Source: Bacteroidales bacterium
GTDB lineage: Bacteria > Bacteroidota > Bacteroidia > Bacteroidales > P3
Assembly: GCA_017988355.1 (NCBI GenBank)
Contig: JAGNRX010000016.1
Coordinates: forward strand, 1-11,790
DNA length: 11,790 nucleotides
Direction: 5' to 3'
Shown here: piece by piece, positions 1 through 5,852 of the stretch
How positions within the stretch are numbered: the stretch's first letter is position 1
Layout of the letters: each line of letters begins with the position of its first letter
Made by a program: the position numbers and the translations under genes
Notes under the pieces: model-generated
What the model was told of the DNA's origin: nothing
Databases searched by the model: none
Seen by the model: only the letters and a program-made list of their open reading frames with translations

Positions 1-55
1 AAAATGTCCATTAGAGAGTAACGTCAAGAAAAAACCATTAAAAATGTCCATTACA
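1..55. mobile_element. Possible terminus of an IS21-like insertion sequence (partial)
   Basis: The 13-mer AAAATGTCCATTA occurs at 1-13 and again at 41-53, exactly 40 bp apart, with a shorter CCATTA at 35-40. Read on the minus strand from position 55 the sequence begins TGTAATGGACATTTTT. Repeated TGGACA-type motifs inside a terminus that starts with TGT are typical of IS21-family ends. No transposase is visible, because the element would lie to the left of the window. The family assignment rests on this pattern alone and is tentative; it could also be an unrelated short direct repeat. Confidence 0.3.
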
Positions 56-297
56 CCCGATTTGTCAAGCTATTTAACAGTATTTAACTAAATAAAATAA
101 AGATTAATTTTCAATAATCTATATTACAGATGATTAATAAAATATTTATTTTCGCTAATTTAGGAAATAAGTTTAAGTTTTTCAGGTAAAAATCTTTGTT
201 TTGGGATTAAATTTATCCTATTTCAAAGAAGAAATTCTTAAAACTAAGTATTAAATTTCTAAAACAAAGGATTAAATTCTTCTCTCTTTGTTTAATC

Positions 298-409
298 TTG
301 CTGTGATGTACATCTAAAATTGCTAAGATGTACATCGCACGCTGCTAAGATGTACATCGGAAGACGCTAAGATGTACATCGCAGTAAGCTAAGATGTACA
401 TCACAGCAA
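298..409. repeat. Five palindromic 10-mers at exact 22-bp period, bounded by a 17-bp inverted repeat
   Basis: GATGTACATC, a perfect palindrome, occurs at 305-314, 327-336, 349-358, 371-380 and 393-402, always 22 bp apart. Copies 2 to 5 extend leftward to the 15-mer GCTAAGATGTACATC, separated by 7-bp variable spacers (TAAAATT, GCACGCT, GGAAGAC, GCAGTAA). The outer edges, TTGCTGTGATGTACATC (298-314) and its exact reverse complement (393-409), make the array symmetric about 353.5, the centre of the third copy. A 22-bp period places the sites on nearly the same face of the helix. This suggests cooperative binding sites for a dimeric protein (operator or iteron-like), or a dispersed chromosomal repeat. 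No adjacent start codon identifies a target gene. Confidence 0.9.
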
Positions 410-430
410 AATGCTTCTTTGTTTAAATAA

Positions 431-484
431 TTTAATACGGCGTTTTAGAAATTTAATATGGCGTTTTAGGAATTTTAATCGGCG
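431..484. repeat. Three GGCG-centred repeats at 21-bp spacing
   Basis: TTTAATACGGCGTTTTAG (431-448) and TTTAATATGGCGTTTTAG (452-469) differ at one base. A third, shorter copy TTTAATCGGCG ends at 484. The GGCG cores at 439, 460 and 481 are each 21 bp apart, about two helical turns. The set begins 22 bp after the palindrome array, so the two may belong to one element. Function unknown. Confidence 0.75.
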
Positions 485-576
485 CATGGCTAAAATTATA
501 CCTTGTTTTATATAGGTTTTCTCGGGTTTGTCCTATGGAATAATAGAACAGGGGAATGAAATCTTGGGATATCAAA

Positions 577-1527
577 TTATAATTCTAAGTATGGGATTAG
601 CTTTTCGTAGGATTTTTGATCTAAGAGATGGATTTGTCTTATTTGATCAATGGTGGTGTAATTTTTTAGGTCTATGCGTAGTTTGATTATGGCTTTTGCT
701 AAGTAGAAATCGATATAGGGGTGGGCAGAAAGTTCTTTTATGGTGGCGGAATTGATGTTTATCTTTCTTGGGTTGGCTTTCTCTATTTTTAGATGTTGAA
801 CTATCATACTATAGAGCGAATCTGTCATTCCGTAAACTTCTTTTAGCTGGGAAATCTCAGTATATCCGCCAAGTTTTTGTCCGTATATGTAAATTCTCTT
901 CCCATAAGATGGTCCTATTCCTCTTAAAATTTGTAAGTCTAAGCTATCCGACTGGTTTAAATCGAGCTTTATTTCTGGTTTCGCTTCATATGGTTTTGCG
1001 GAATACTTATTATCGGAATATGGATTTTGGCTTGAATTACTATGTTTAAGGTTTTGTGTTTGCGTTTCTCTTTTTTCTTGATTTGGGATTTGAACGTAGG
1101 GAGAGATTGCATTGTAGAGGTCTCCACTCATGCAATATAGCTTTTTTAGGTCTTCAGTTTTCTTGAATTTTCCGCCTGCTTTGACATAATTAACAACGTT
1201 TGAGGCTTGCTTTTCTGATAATCCAAACTCAACTAATCGGGTTTTAGTTACGGTGTTTGGGTTAAATGGGCTTGGGTTATAGGTTCTCTTTGTCCTTTTT
1301 TCATAATCCCTTTCCTTGAATTCCCTTTCGCTTTTTTCTTTTGAATAATAAGCATTCTCAGGATAGGCAATGTCCTTTTCATCCAGCTCTGTTGTGTTTG
1401 AATTACCGAGATTTACGATTATGAATATTAGAATAGCGATTACTACTCCAATTGCTAAACCAATGGAAAAGATAATTCCTTGCTTTTGCTTCTTAGGCAT
1501 AAAGGAATTATCTTTATTTGGTTTCAT
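577..1527 (-). CDS. Membrane-anchored helix-hairpin-helix (ComEA-like) protein
   Basis: This 316-aa protein has a lysine-rich N-terminus, then one hydrophobic segment at about residues 18-40, consistent with an inner-membrane anchor. A charged linker follows (about 45-84). Three helix-hairpin-helix modules come next at about 85-147, 187-248 and 255-316. The second contains the hairpin motif LRGIGPSYGKRI (201-212). The third opens with ININSATIKEL, the usual start of ComEA-type repeats. HhH domains bind DNA backbone non-specifically, and in ComEA this serves DNA uptake. Three modules behind one membrane anchor is an arrangement found in uncharacterised Bacteroidota proteins. The start codon lies 6 bp after the thioredoxin lipoprotein stop, so the two are probably cotranscribed. 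The cellular role is not established. Confidence 0.85.
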   Translation of the reverse strand: MKPNKDNSFMPKKQKQGIIFSIGLAIGVVIAILIFIIVNLGNSNTTELDEKDIAYPENAYYSKEKSEREFKERDYEKRTKRTYNPSPFNPNTVTKTRLVEFGLSEKQASNVVNYVKAGGKFKKTEDLKKLYCMSGDLYNAISPYVQIPNQEKRETQTQNLKHSNSSQNPYSDNKYSAKPYEAKPEIKLDLNQSDSLDLQILRGIGPSYGKRIYIYGQKLGGYTEISQLKEVYGMTDSLYSMIVQHLKIEKANPRKININSATIKELSAHPYIDFYLAKAIIKLRIDLKNYTTIDQIRQIHLLDQKSYEKLIPYLEL

Positions 1528-1533
1528 TATTTC

Positions 1534-2631
1534 TTATTTTGAAAAAAAAACTTCAAGAAACTTGTCAAGCTCCTCTGCGTGAAGATTTTTTGCAACGATG
1601 TTTCCTTCGCTATCAACAAGGAGATTATATGGTATGTATTGGAAGTCGTAGCGTTTTGTTATTACTGTGCCATCTCCAAATAGTGATAGCCATGGCAATT
1701 TATTGTTTGCTAAGAATGCTTTCCAATCTTCAACTGTCCTATCAATCGATATGCCAACTAAGGTTAGTCCTTTGGATTTGTATTTATTATTAATTTCTTT
1801 TAGGTGTGGCATTTCGTCTTGGCAAGGCTTGCACCATGATGCCCAAAAGTCAATAAGGATGAGTTTACCCTTAATATCTGTTTCTGTATATGCTTTTCCA
1901 TTAATGTCAACGGCTGAAAAAACTAATTTCTTGGATGTCTCTTGTGCTAATCTTCTTTCTCCAATTAAATTACAAACTACTTCCTTCCATCTATTGTCCT
2001 TGCTAGAGGTGCAAATGCTATTAGAGTAGTCCAAAAGTGGGTTTGCTTTGTCGAATTGCATATTCTTGATTTGTGGAATAAGGAGCATATAAGGGAAACC
2101 CGACTGTGGATAGGTCTCAATATAGGGTTTATATATTTCAACAAACTTTTCATATCCTTTATCTATGTCTTCTACTTTCAAATCTCTAAATTCGAGCATT
2201 TGGTTTTGAATTTTATCCCAAAATATGGTGAACTCCTCTGCGTGTTTTGAGCCTTTATAGCTGGTTTTAATCCTTCCGCCTTTTTTATACTCATCAATAT
2301 TTGTGAATTTCACATCAATTGTCTTACCTTTTTCAAGTGGTAGAGGAACATTTGCGTAGAACTTCTCATCATTACTTACAATTTGAAGTGCACATTCAAG
2401 TATATCCTTATCGAAATTTATGCTATCAAGATTAATTGAGATTTTGCCGTCCTTGAAATCGGAACTGTAAATTACGTTTTGGTCAGAATTAGTCATCTGG
2501 TCTGGACTTGCATAAACAATTGCAACTGTTCCTTCATTAATCTCTGGAATTTCGATATTAACTTTTGATTTTCCTGAGCAGGAAGCAAAGATTATGGCTA
2601 AAAATAAGGACAAATAGATTCGTGTTTTCAT
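1534..2631 (-). CDS. TlpA-like thioredoxin-fold lipoprotein
   Basis: The 365-aa product starts with a lipoprotein signal (hydrophobic 5-15, lipobox ending FASC with Cys18), so it should be exported and lipid-anchored. Residues about 20-240 form an N-terminal region like that found in many Bacteroidota TlpA/AhpC-TSA family proteins. Residues about 236-365 are a thioredoxin-like domain with FWASWCKPC (Cys267 and Cys270) and a cis-proline candidate at Pro334 (YIPYNLLVD). The CxxC pair implies thiol-disulfide exchange on periplasmic or surface proteins; the substrate cannot be read from the sequence. A promoter lies directly upstream (2655-2684), and the HhH protein gene follows after 6 bp, suggesting a two-gene transcript. 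Confidence 0.9.
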   Translation of the reverse strand: MKTRIYLSLFLAIIFASCSGKSKVNIEIPEINEGTVAIVYASPDQMTNSDQNVIYSSDFKDGKISINLDSINFDKDILECALQIVSNDEKFYANVPLPLEKGKTIDVKFTNIDEYKKGGRIKTSYKGSKHAEEFTIFWDKIQNQMLEFRDLKVEDIDKGYEKFVEIYKPYIETYPQSGFPYMLLIPQIKNMQFDKANPLLDYSNSICTSSKDNRWKEVVCNLIGERRLAQETSKKLVFSAVDINGKAYTETDIKGKLILIDFWASWCKPCQDEMPHLKEINNKYKSKGLTLVGISIDRTVEDWKAFLANNKLPWLSLFGDGTVITKRYDFQYIPYNLLVDSEGNIVAKNLHAEELDKFLEVFFSK

Positions 2632-2654
2632 ATATATTCTTGTTTATTTATATG

Positions 2655-2684
2655 CAAAAATAAGAAAAACAAAAGATATTCAAA
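2655..2684 (-). promoter_or_regulatory. Bacteroidota-type promoter for the thioredoxin lipoprotein unit
   Basis: On the minus strand a -7 element TATTTTTG (2655-2662, consensus TAnnTTTG) is preceded by a -33 TTTG (2681-2684) with an 18-bp spacer, one or two bases shorter than usual. The start codon at 2631 lies about 23 bp downstream of the -7 element. Confidence 0.65.
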
Positions 2685-2724
2685 TGAAATTTTGAAAATT
2701 AATGATAATAATTTTAATCTAAGA

Positions 2725-3507
2725 CTAAATAGTGAAGAGTTCTTGGGCTGAATTTGTTGTTATTGAAGCCACTTCTTGGAGGCTAATGTTTTTGATTTGG
2801 CTTATCCTTTCTGCAATAATTGGAATATAACTGCTTTCGTTTCTCTTGCCCCTATAAGGAGTGGGTGCAAGATAAGGAGAATCGGTTTCAAGAAGTATAT
2901 CTTCAATATCTATTTCACTTACTATGTCGGCTAATTTTGCGTTTTTGAAGGTTACGACGCCTCCAATACCAATCTTAAACCCCATTTCAATAACTTTCTT
3001 AGCCTGGTTTAAGTCTCCTGAAAAGCAGTGAAAGACTCCTTTTAGTTTTTTATTGGAACCTTTTATTTCTTTTTGCAACTTTTCGAGTGATTGTAATACC
3101 TCTTCAAAGCCTTTCCTAACGTGAATAACTAATGGGAGGTTTCTGTCCATTGCCCAGTGAGCCTGTATTTCAAAAGCAGAGATTTGCTCTTCAATAAAGG
3201 TCTTATCCCAATATAAATCAATCCCTATTTCTCCAATTGCACATATATTAACCTTATCTAATAGTAGTTCAATTTCTCTAAGCTGGTCTAAGTAGGTTTT
3301 ATCGATTGATGTAGGGTGAAGTCCGAGCATAGGGAAGAAGCAATCGTCCATTTTGCATAGTTCAAGCATAGGCTCAATGGATGCAATATCGATATTGGGC
3401 AAGAGAATCTTATTTACCTTAGCCTGCTTGGCTCTAAGGATTGCATCGGAGATGTCTTCTTTGAATTCTTCTGAATAGAGATGGGAATGGGTGTCGATAA
3501 ACTGCAT
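2725..3507 (-). CDS. tatD: TatD-family metal-dependent hydrolase/DNase
   Basis: At 260 aa this is the usual length for TatD, a metallo-dependent TIM-barrel hydrolase with 3'-5' exonuclease or DNase activity in characterised members. The metal ligands are visible in order: His7 and His9 (DTHSH), Glu93 (GEIGID), His129 (VIHVRKG), His160 (FHCFSG) and Asp209 (LETDSPYLAP). GLHP at 62-65 and the RGKRNE segment at 219-224 are also family hallmarks. The start Met places DTHSH at residue 5, as in relatives. The gene begins 21 bp after the T-run of the rpsT terminator and has no promoter match in that gap, so it may depend on read-through. Exact substrate is unknown, and paralogues such as YcfH and YjjV share these motifs. 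Confidence 0.93.
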   Translation of the reverse strand: MQFIDTHSHLYSEEFKEDISDAILRAKQAKVNKILLPNIDIASIEPMLELCKMDDCFFPMLGLHPTSIDKTYLDQLREIELLLDKVNICAIGEIGIDLYWDKTFIEEQISAFEIQAHWAMDRNLPLVIHVRKGFEEVLQSLEKLQKEIKGSNKKLKGVFHCFSGDLNQAKKVIEMGFKIGIGGVVTFKNAKLADIVSEIDIEDILLETDSPYLAPTPYRGKRNESSYIPIIAERISQIKNISLQEVASITTNSAQELFTI

Positions 3508-3527
3508 AAGTGGTAAGTATTAAAATG

Positions 3528-3559
3528 AAAAAAGCCCTACCTGATGAAAGGAAGGGCTT
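3528..3559 (-). terminator. Rho-independent terminator after rpsT
   Basis: On the minus strand AAGCCCT (3559-3553) pairs with AGGGCTT (3538-3532). An inner CCT/AGG stem follows after a single T-T mismatch, with a six-base TTCATC loop, and the T-run extends to 3528. It sits between the rpsT stop and the tatD start and so separates them, at least partly. Confidence 0.85.
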
Positions 3560-3580
3560 AAAGCATATTAATTAAATATA

Positions 3581-3832
3581 TTACAAACTTGCAATTCTTT
3601 TCATACATTTAGATTTAAGGTTTGAAGCCTTACTCTTGTGTATGATTGAGCGTTTCGCTAATCTATCAATAGATGATATTAACTTAGGAAGTTTTTCTTC
3701 TGCTACAGCTTTATCTTCTAAAGCACGGAAGTCTCTTAAAGCATTACGCATTGTCTTTGCATAATAACGATTAGCTATTCTCTTCTTTTCGTCTGAACGA
3801 ATTCTCTTTACTGAACTCTTGTGATTTGCCAT
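3581..3832 (-). CDS. rpsT: Small ribosomal subunit protein bS20
   Basis: The 83-aa, strongly basic protein has the standard S20 N-terminus MANHKSSVKRIRSDEKKR and the conserved C-terminal region with HKSKASNLKSK. S20 binds 16S rRNA in the body of the 30S subunit and aids early assembly. The length matches the family. The gene starts 19 bp downstream of the tRNA-Glu 3' end, its leader is A/T-rich with no Shine-Dalgarno site, and a strong hairpin terminator follows at 3528-3559. Co-transcription with the tRNA from the promoter at 3948-3978 is likely. Confidence 0.98.
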   Translation of the reverse strand: MANHKSSVKRIRSDEKKRIANRYYAKTMRNALRDFRALEDKAVAEEKLPKLISSIDRLAKRSIIHKSKASNLKSKCMKRIASL

Positions 3833-3851
3833 AATTTATTTTTATATTTAG

Positions 3852-3926
3852 TACCCCGTAGGGGATTCGAACCCCTGGTTTCTAGAATGAAAATCTAGCG
3901 TCCTAGGCCAACTAGACGAACGGGGC
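3852..3926 (-). tRNA. tRNA-Glu (anticodon UUC)
   Basis: The minus strand folds into a full cloverleaf. The acceptor stem GCCCCGT/ACGGGGT pairs over 7 bp with a G-U at the first pair, and the D arm holds GTCTAGTTGGCCTAGGAC. The anticodon stem CTAGA/TCTAG carries the loop TTTTCAT (anticodon TTC). The T arm is AGGGG-TTCGAAT-CCCCT. The discriminator is A at 3852, and the 3' CCA is not encoded (the sequence continues CTAAA). The sequence closely follows other bacterial tRNA-Glu genes. Confidence 0.97.
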
Positions 3927-3947
3927 GTCTATTGCTTTTTCGCTGTG

Positions 3948-3978
3948 CAAAAGTACAACCTTTTTTGATATCACCAAA
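3948..3978 (-). promoter_or_regulatory. Promoter for tRNA-Glu and rpsT
   Basis: On the minus strand -33 TTTG (3975-3978), a 19-bp spacer and -7 TACTTTTG (3948-3955) match the Bacteroidota TTTG/TAnnTTTG consensus in both sequence and spacing. Transcription should begin near 3940, about 15 bp before the mature tRNA 5' end. This is the best promoter match in the window. Confidence 0.85.
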
Positions 3979-4016
3979 TTTTATCGAATAAAAACGATAA
4001 GTATTTATCTGGTCTC

Positions 4017-4673
4017 TTATTTATCTTGCTTAAATTCAAAGCCTAAGCGTTTGCCAGTAATTTGTTTTTTTATTGCTTGATTTGATTTAATTTCTCCAAT
4101 ACTTGTAAATTTAACCTGATCGAAGGGTGGAGTTAGTAAATCAAAGCTATTAACATACTCCATTGAAGACTTAATAATATTGAGAATTGATTCTTTATTT
4201 ATTATTGATGTGTGAAAACTGGTGTATAGGAGACCAACCTCTCGCTTTCCTTCAATAAAGTAATGATTTTCCTTGTTAATAAATACTCTTCCTATAAGAT
4301 ATCCAATATCTAATTCTCTATCATATTCAAAAGAGTCACTAAGAAAATTATAGATATTTATCATTCCACAATAGGAACGCTTCTTGTCTTCTTTTATGTA
4401 GGGGATTTTCATTACCTCGTGAAGGCGTGGGAACTCAAATACATTTGTATGCTGCAAGAAAACTAAGGTGTCGGAGCCAAAGCTAAGTTTAAATTCAAAA
4501 TCACCTATATTTTCATACTTACAATCTGTTATTGGGAAGGATTTTTTAAGTTCACTAGCTATTTCTTTTGCAATTTCTTTGAAAATTTCAAATGCTTGAT
4601 GAGTATTTTCACTTACTAAATTATTTAATTCTGTTTTTTTCTGAATTAAATTACCAATTTCACTGCAATCCAT
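4017..4673 (-). CDS. Conserved-looking hypothetical protein, cytoplasmic
   Basis: I do not recognise this 218-aa protein. It has no signal peptide or membrane segment and is mixed alpha/beta in character. The N-terminal third (about 1-45) is helical, with many Glu and Lys residues. A strand-rich centre follows, with FGSDTLVFLQHTNVFEF at about 70-86, and the C-terminus is basic (KKQITGKRLGFEFKQDK). No catalytic motif or metal-binding cluster is evident. It lies downstream of the ferredoxin gene, beyond a terminator hairpin, with no promoter match in its own leader, so expression may come from read-through. Codon and base use look like the neighbours, so a real gene is likely. Confidence 0.75.
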   Translation of the reverse strand: MDCSEIGNLIQKKTELNNLVSENTHQAFEIFKEIAKEIASELKKSFPITDCKYENIGDFEFKLSFGSDTLVFLQHTNVFEFPRLHEVMKIPYIKEDKKRSYCGMINIYNFLSDSFEYDRELDIGYLIGRVFINKENHYFIEGKREVGLLYTSFHTSIINKESILNIIKSSMEYVNSFDLLTPPFDQVKFTSIGEIKSNQAIKKQITGKRLGFEFKQDK

Positions 4674-4710
4674 AATTGATATTTTTATAAATAAAAGAAT
4701 ATGTTTTTAT

Positions 4711-4748
4711 AAAAAAGCCCTGATGAATAATGAATCCGTCAGGGCTTT
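4711..4748 (-). terminator. Rho-independent terminator after the ferredoxin gene
   Basis: A perfect 10-bp stem (AAAGCCCTGA 4714-4723 with TCAGGGCTTT 4739-4748) encloses a 15-nt loop. On the minus strand the stem ends in a run of Ts through 4711. The stem starts about 21 bp past the ferredoxin stop codon. Confidence 0.88.
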
Positions 4749-4769
4749 GTTTTGTAATTAATCCGATAA

Positions 4770-4937
4770 TTATTCAGGACTGATAGCTTCAACTGGACAA
4801 GCGTCTGCGCAAGTTCCACAGTCAGTACAAGCTGCTGGATCAATTTTGTAAATGTCACCTTCAGAGATAGCTCCTACTGGACATTCGTCTATACATGTGC
4901 CGCATGCAACACAATCTTCAGAAATTTTATAAGCCAT
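4770..4937 (-). CDS. 2[4Fe-4S] clostridial-type ferredoxin
   Basis: The 55-aa protein beginning MAYKISEDC carries two classic cluster motifs: Cys9, 12, 15, 19 (CVACGTCIDECP) and Cys37, 40, 43, 47 (CTDCGTCADACP). Each CxxCxxCxxxCP contributes to a low-potential [4Fe-4S] cluster for anaerobic electron transfer; likely partners are oxidoreductases encoded elsewhere. The frame stays open upstream to an ATG at 5018, but the extra 27 residues do not resemble a ferredoxin and would span the promoter region. The internal Met at 4937 gives the standard length and N-terminus. A -7 element lies 32 bp upstream and a strong terminator follows, so it is probably a short single-gene transcript. Confidence 0.96.
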   Translation of the reverse strand: MAYKISEDCVACGTCIDECPVGAISEGDIYKIDPAACTDCGTCADACPVEAISPE

Positions 4938-4968
4938 GATTTTATAATTTTGGTTTGTAATTAGGGTG

Positions 4969-4976
4969 CAAATATA
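4969..4976 (-). promoter_or_regulatory. -7 element of the ferredoxin promoter
   Basis: Minus-strand TATATTTG matches TAnnTTTG and predicts a start near 4962, about 25 nt before the ATG at 4937. At the expected 19-20 bp distance there is no good TTTG -33 box (the sequence there is GGGC), so the call rests on the -7 element and position. The promoter faces the plus-strand element at 4989-4996. Confidence 0.6.
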
Positions 4977-4988
4977 TGATTTATTTCT

Positions 4989-4996
4989 TAAATTTG
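4989..4996 (+). promoter_or_regulatory. -7 element for the plus-strand five-gene run
   Basis: Plus-strand TAAATTTG matches TAnnTTTG and lies 30 bp before the ATG at 5027. The -33 position lacks TTTG. It occupies the -33 region of the divergent ferredoxin promoter, so the two promoters overlap. Confidence 0.55.
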
Positions 4997-5026
4997 CCCC
5001 AAAATTGAACCTAAACATAAGAAAAC

Positions 5027-5815
5027 ATGAAAATTAAAACACTAAAGAGCTTATTGTCAAAGACAATCGTGATAATCTTAACTATATTTATGACTTCTTC
5101 TTGCATAAATGGAGAAAAAGAGGTTATTTCTCACTACGAAAATGGTAATCCTAAGTTAGTTTACTACATAAAAAAGGATAAAGGAAGTAAATATAAGGTT
5201 GGAGAAAAGATGTATTATGAAAATGGTAAGCTTAAATATGAAGGAAAGTTTGAAAATAATGAAAGGACAGGAAAGTGGATTTATTATTTTGAAAATGGTA
5301 ATAAGTTTTCCCAATGTGATTATACAAATAATAAGAGCGGAAAAGACCAAGAAGTATATAAGATTGATAAAACACAAATTGTAAGCAAGAATGATAAGGT
5401 AGAGGAAGTCACTTTTTATCCTGATGGATCATTGGCTGCAATCAAAATTAAATATGATAAGTTTGAAAAAGAATATAAGTTTTTCCCCTCCTTTAAGTTA
5501 ATGGAAGAAAGAATGACAAAAGGAAACCTATTAAATGGTGAGTCCTTATCTTTTTTTGAAAATGGGAATGTAAATTCAGTAAATTACTTTAAAGACGGAA
5601 TGCAAGATAGCATCTATGTCTTGTACTACGAAAATGGTTCAATCCTGGTTAAGGGAAACTATAAAATGGATGAAAAGATTGGGAAGTGGGAATACTTTAA
5701 AGAGGATGGAGCAGCTGATGGAGAAGAAGTGTTTTCAGATGATGGTTCAATAATAAAATCAAGGAACACAGGAATGAAGCTGTTTGATAAAGAAGGAAAC
5801 GAAATCATTTTATAA
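5027..5815 (+). CDS. Lipoprotein with YwqK/MORN-like repeats
   Basis: The 262-aa product has a basic N-terminus, a hydrophobic segment (about 12-22) and a lipobox ending TSSC with Cys26, so it is probably an exported lipoprotein. The mature part is built from repeats of the type YYENGKLKYEGKF...GKWIYYFENGN, clearest at about 62-92 and 199-225. Weaker units lie at 36-48, 129-140, 176-190 and 236-245. These repeats are shared with the YwqK and MORN-like families, which are abundant in Bacteroidota and mostly uncharacterised. The common database label 'toxin-antitoxin system YwqK family antitoxin' is not supported here: the protein is exported and no toxin-like gene adjoins it. It is the first gene of the plus-strand run. 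Confidence 0.88.
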   Translation: MKIKTLKSLLSKTIVIILTIFMTSSCINGEKEVISHYENGNPKLVYYIKKDKGSKYKVGEKMYYENGKLKYEGKFENNERTGKWIYYFENGNKFSQCDYTNNKSGKDQEVYKIDKTQIVSKNDKVEEVTFYPDGSLAAIKIKYDKFEKEYKFFPSFKLMEERMTKGNLLNGESLSFFENGNVNSVNYFKDGMQDSIYVLYYENGSILVKGNYKMDEKIGKWEYFKEDGAADGEEVFSDDGSIIKSRNTGMKLFDKEGNEIIL

Positions 5816-5852
5816 GTTTCACAAAAGAATAATTCAACTTAAAACATAAAAT

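Larger units (their letters stand above)
56..576. other. Gene-free, AT-rich intergenic region carrying short repeats
   Basis: No convincing reading frame occurs on either strand. The stretch contains a tandem TATTTAAC pair (71-78, 81-88) and an imperfect inverted repeat (CTTTGTTTT 194-202 with AAAACAAAG 261-269, and AAATTTA 209-215 with TAAATTT 252-258). It also contains the 22-bp-period palindrome array (298-409) and the 21-bp-spaced GGCG repeats (431-484). The 11-mer TCTTTGTTTAA flanks the array on both sides (285-295 and 416-426). No TAnnTTTG promoter match was found on either strand. No clear terminator for the gene ending at 577 is visible. Confidence 0.7.

Noticed and set aside
298..409. 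CRISPR-like repeat-spacer array
   Set aside because: The repeats are 15 bp and the spacers only 7 bp, far shorter than any CRISPR, the core is a perfect palindrome, and no cas gene is present.
3981..4000. Terminator for the unknown gene ending at 4017 (TTATCG/CGATAA hairpin)
   Set aside because: The stem is only 6 bp and AT-rich, with no proper T-run, and it sits directly beside the tRNA promoter -33 box; too weak to call.
4938..5018. 27-residue N-terminal extension of the ferredoxin
   Set aside because: It is not like ferredoxin sequence, lies upstream of the likely transcription start, and the internal Met at 4937 gives the normal 55-aa protein.
5027..5815. Toxin-antitoxin module from the YwqK family name
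   Set aside because: The protein is a predicted exported lipoprotein and the neighbour is not toxin-like.
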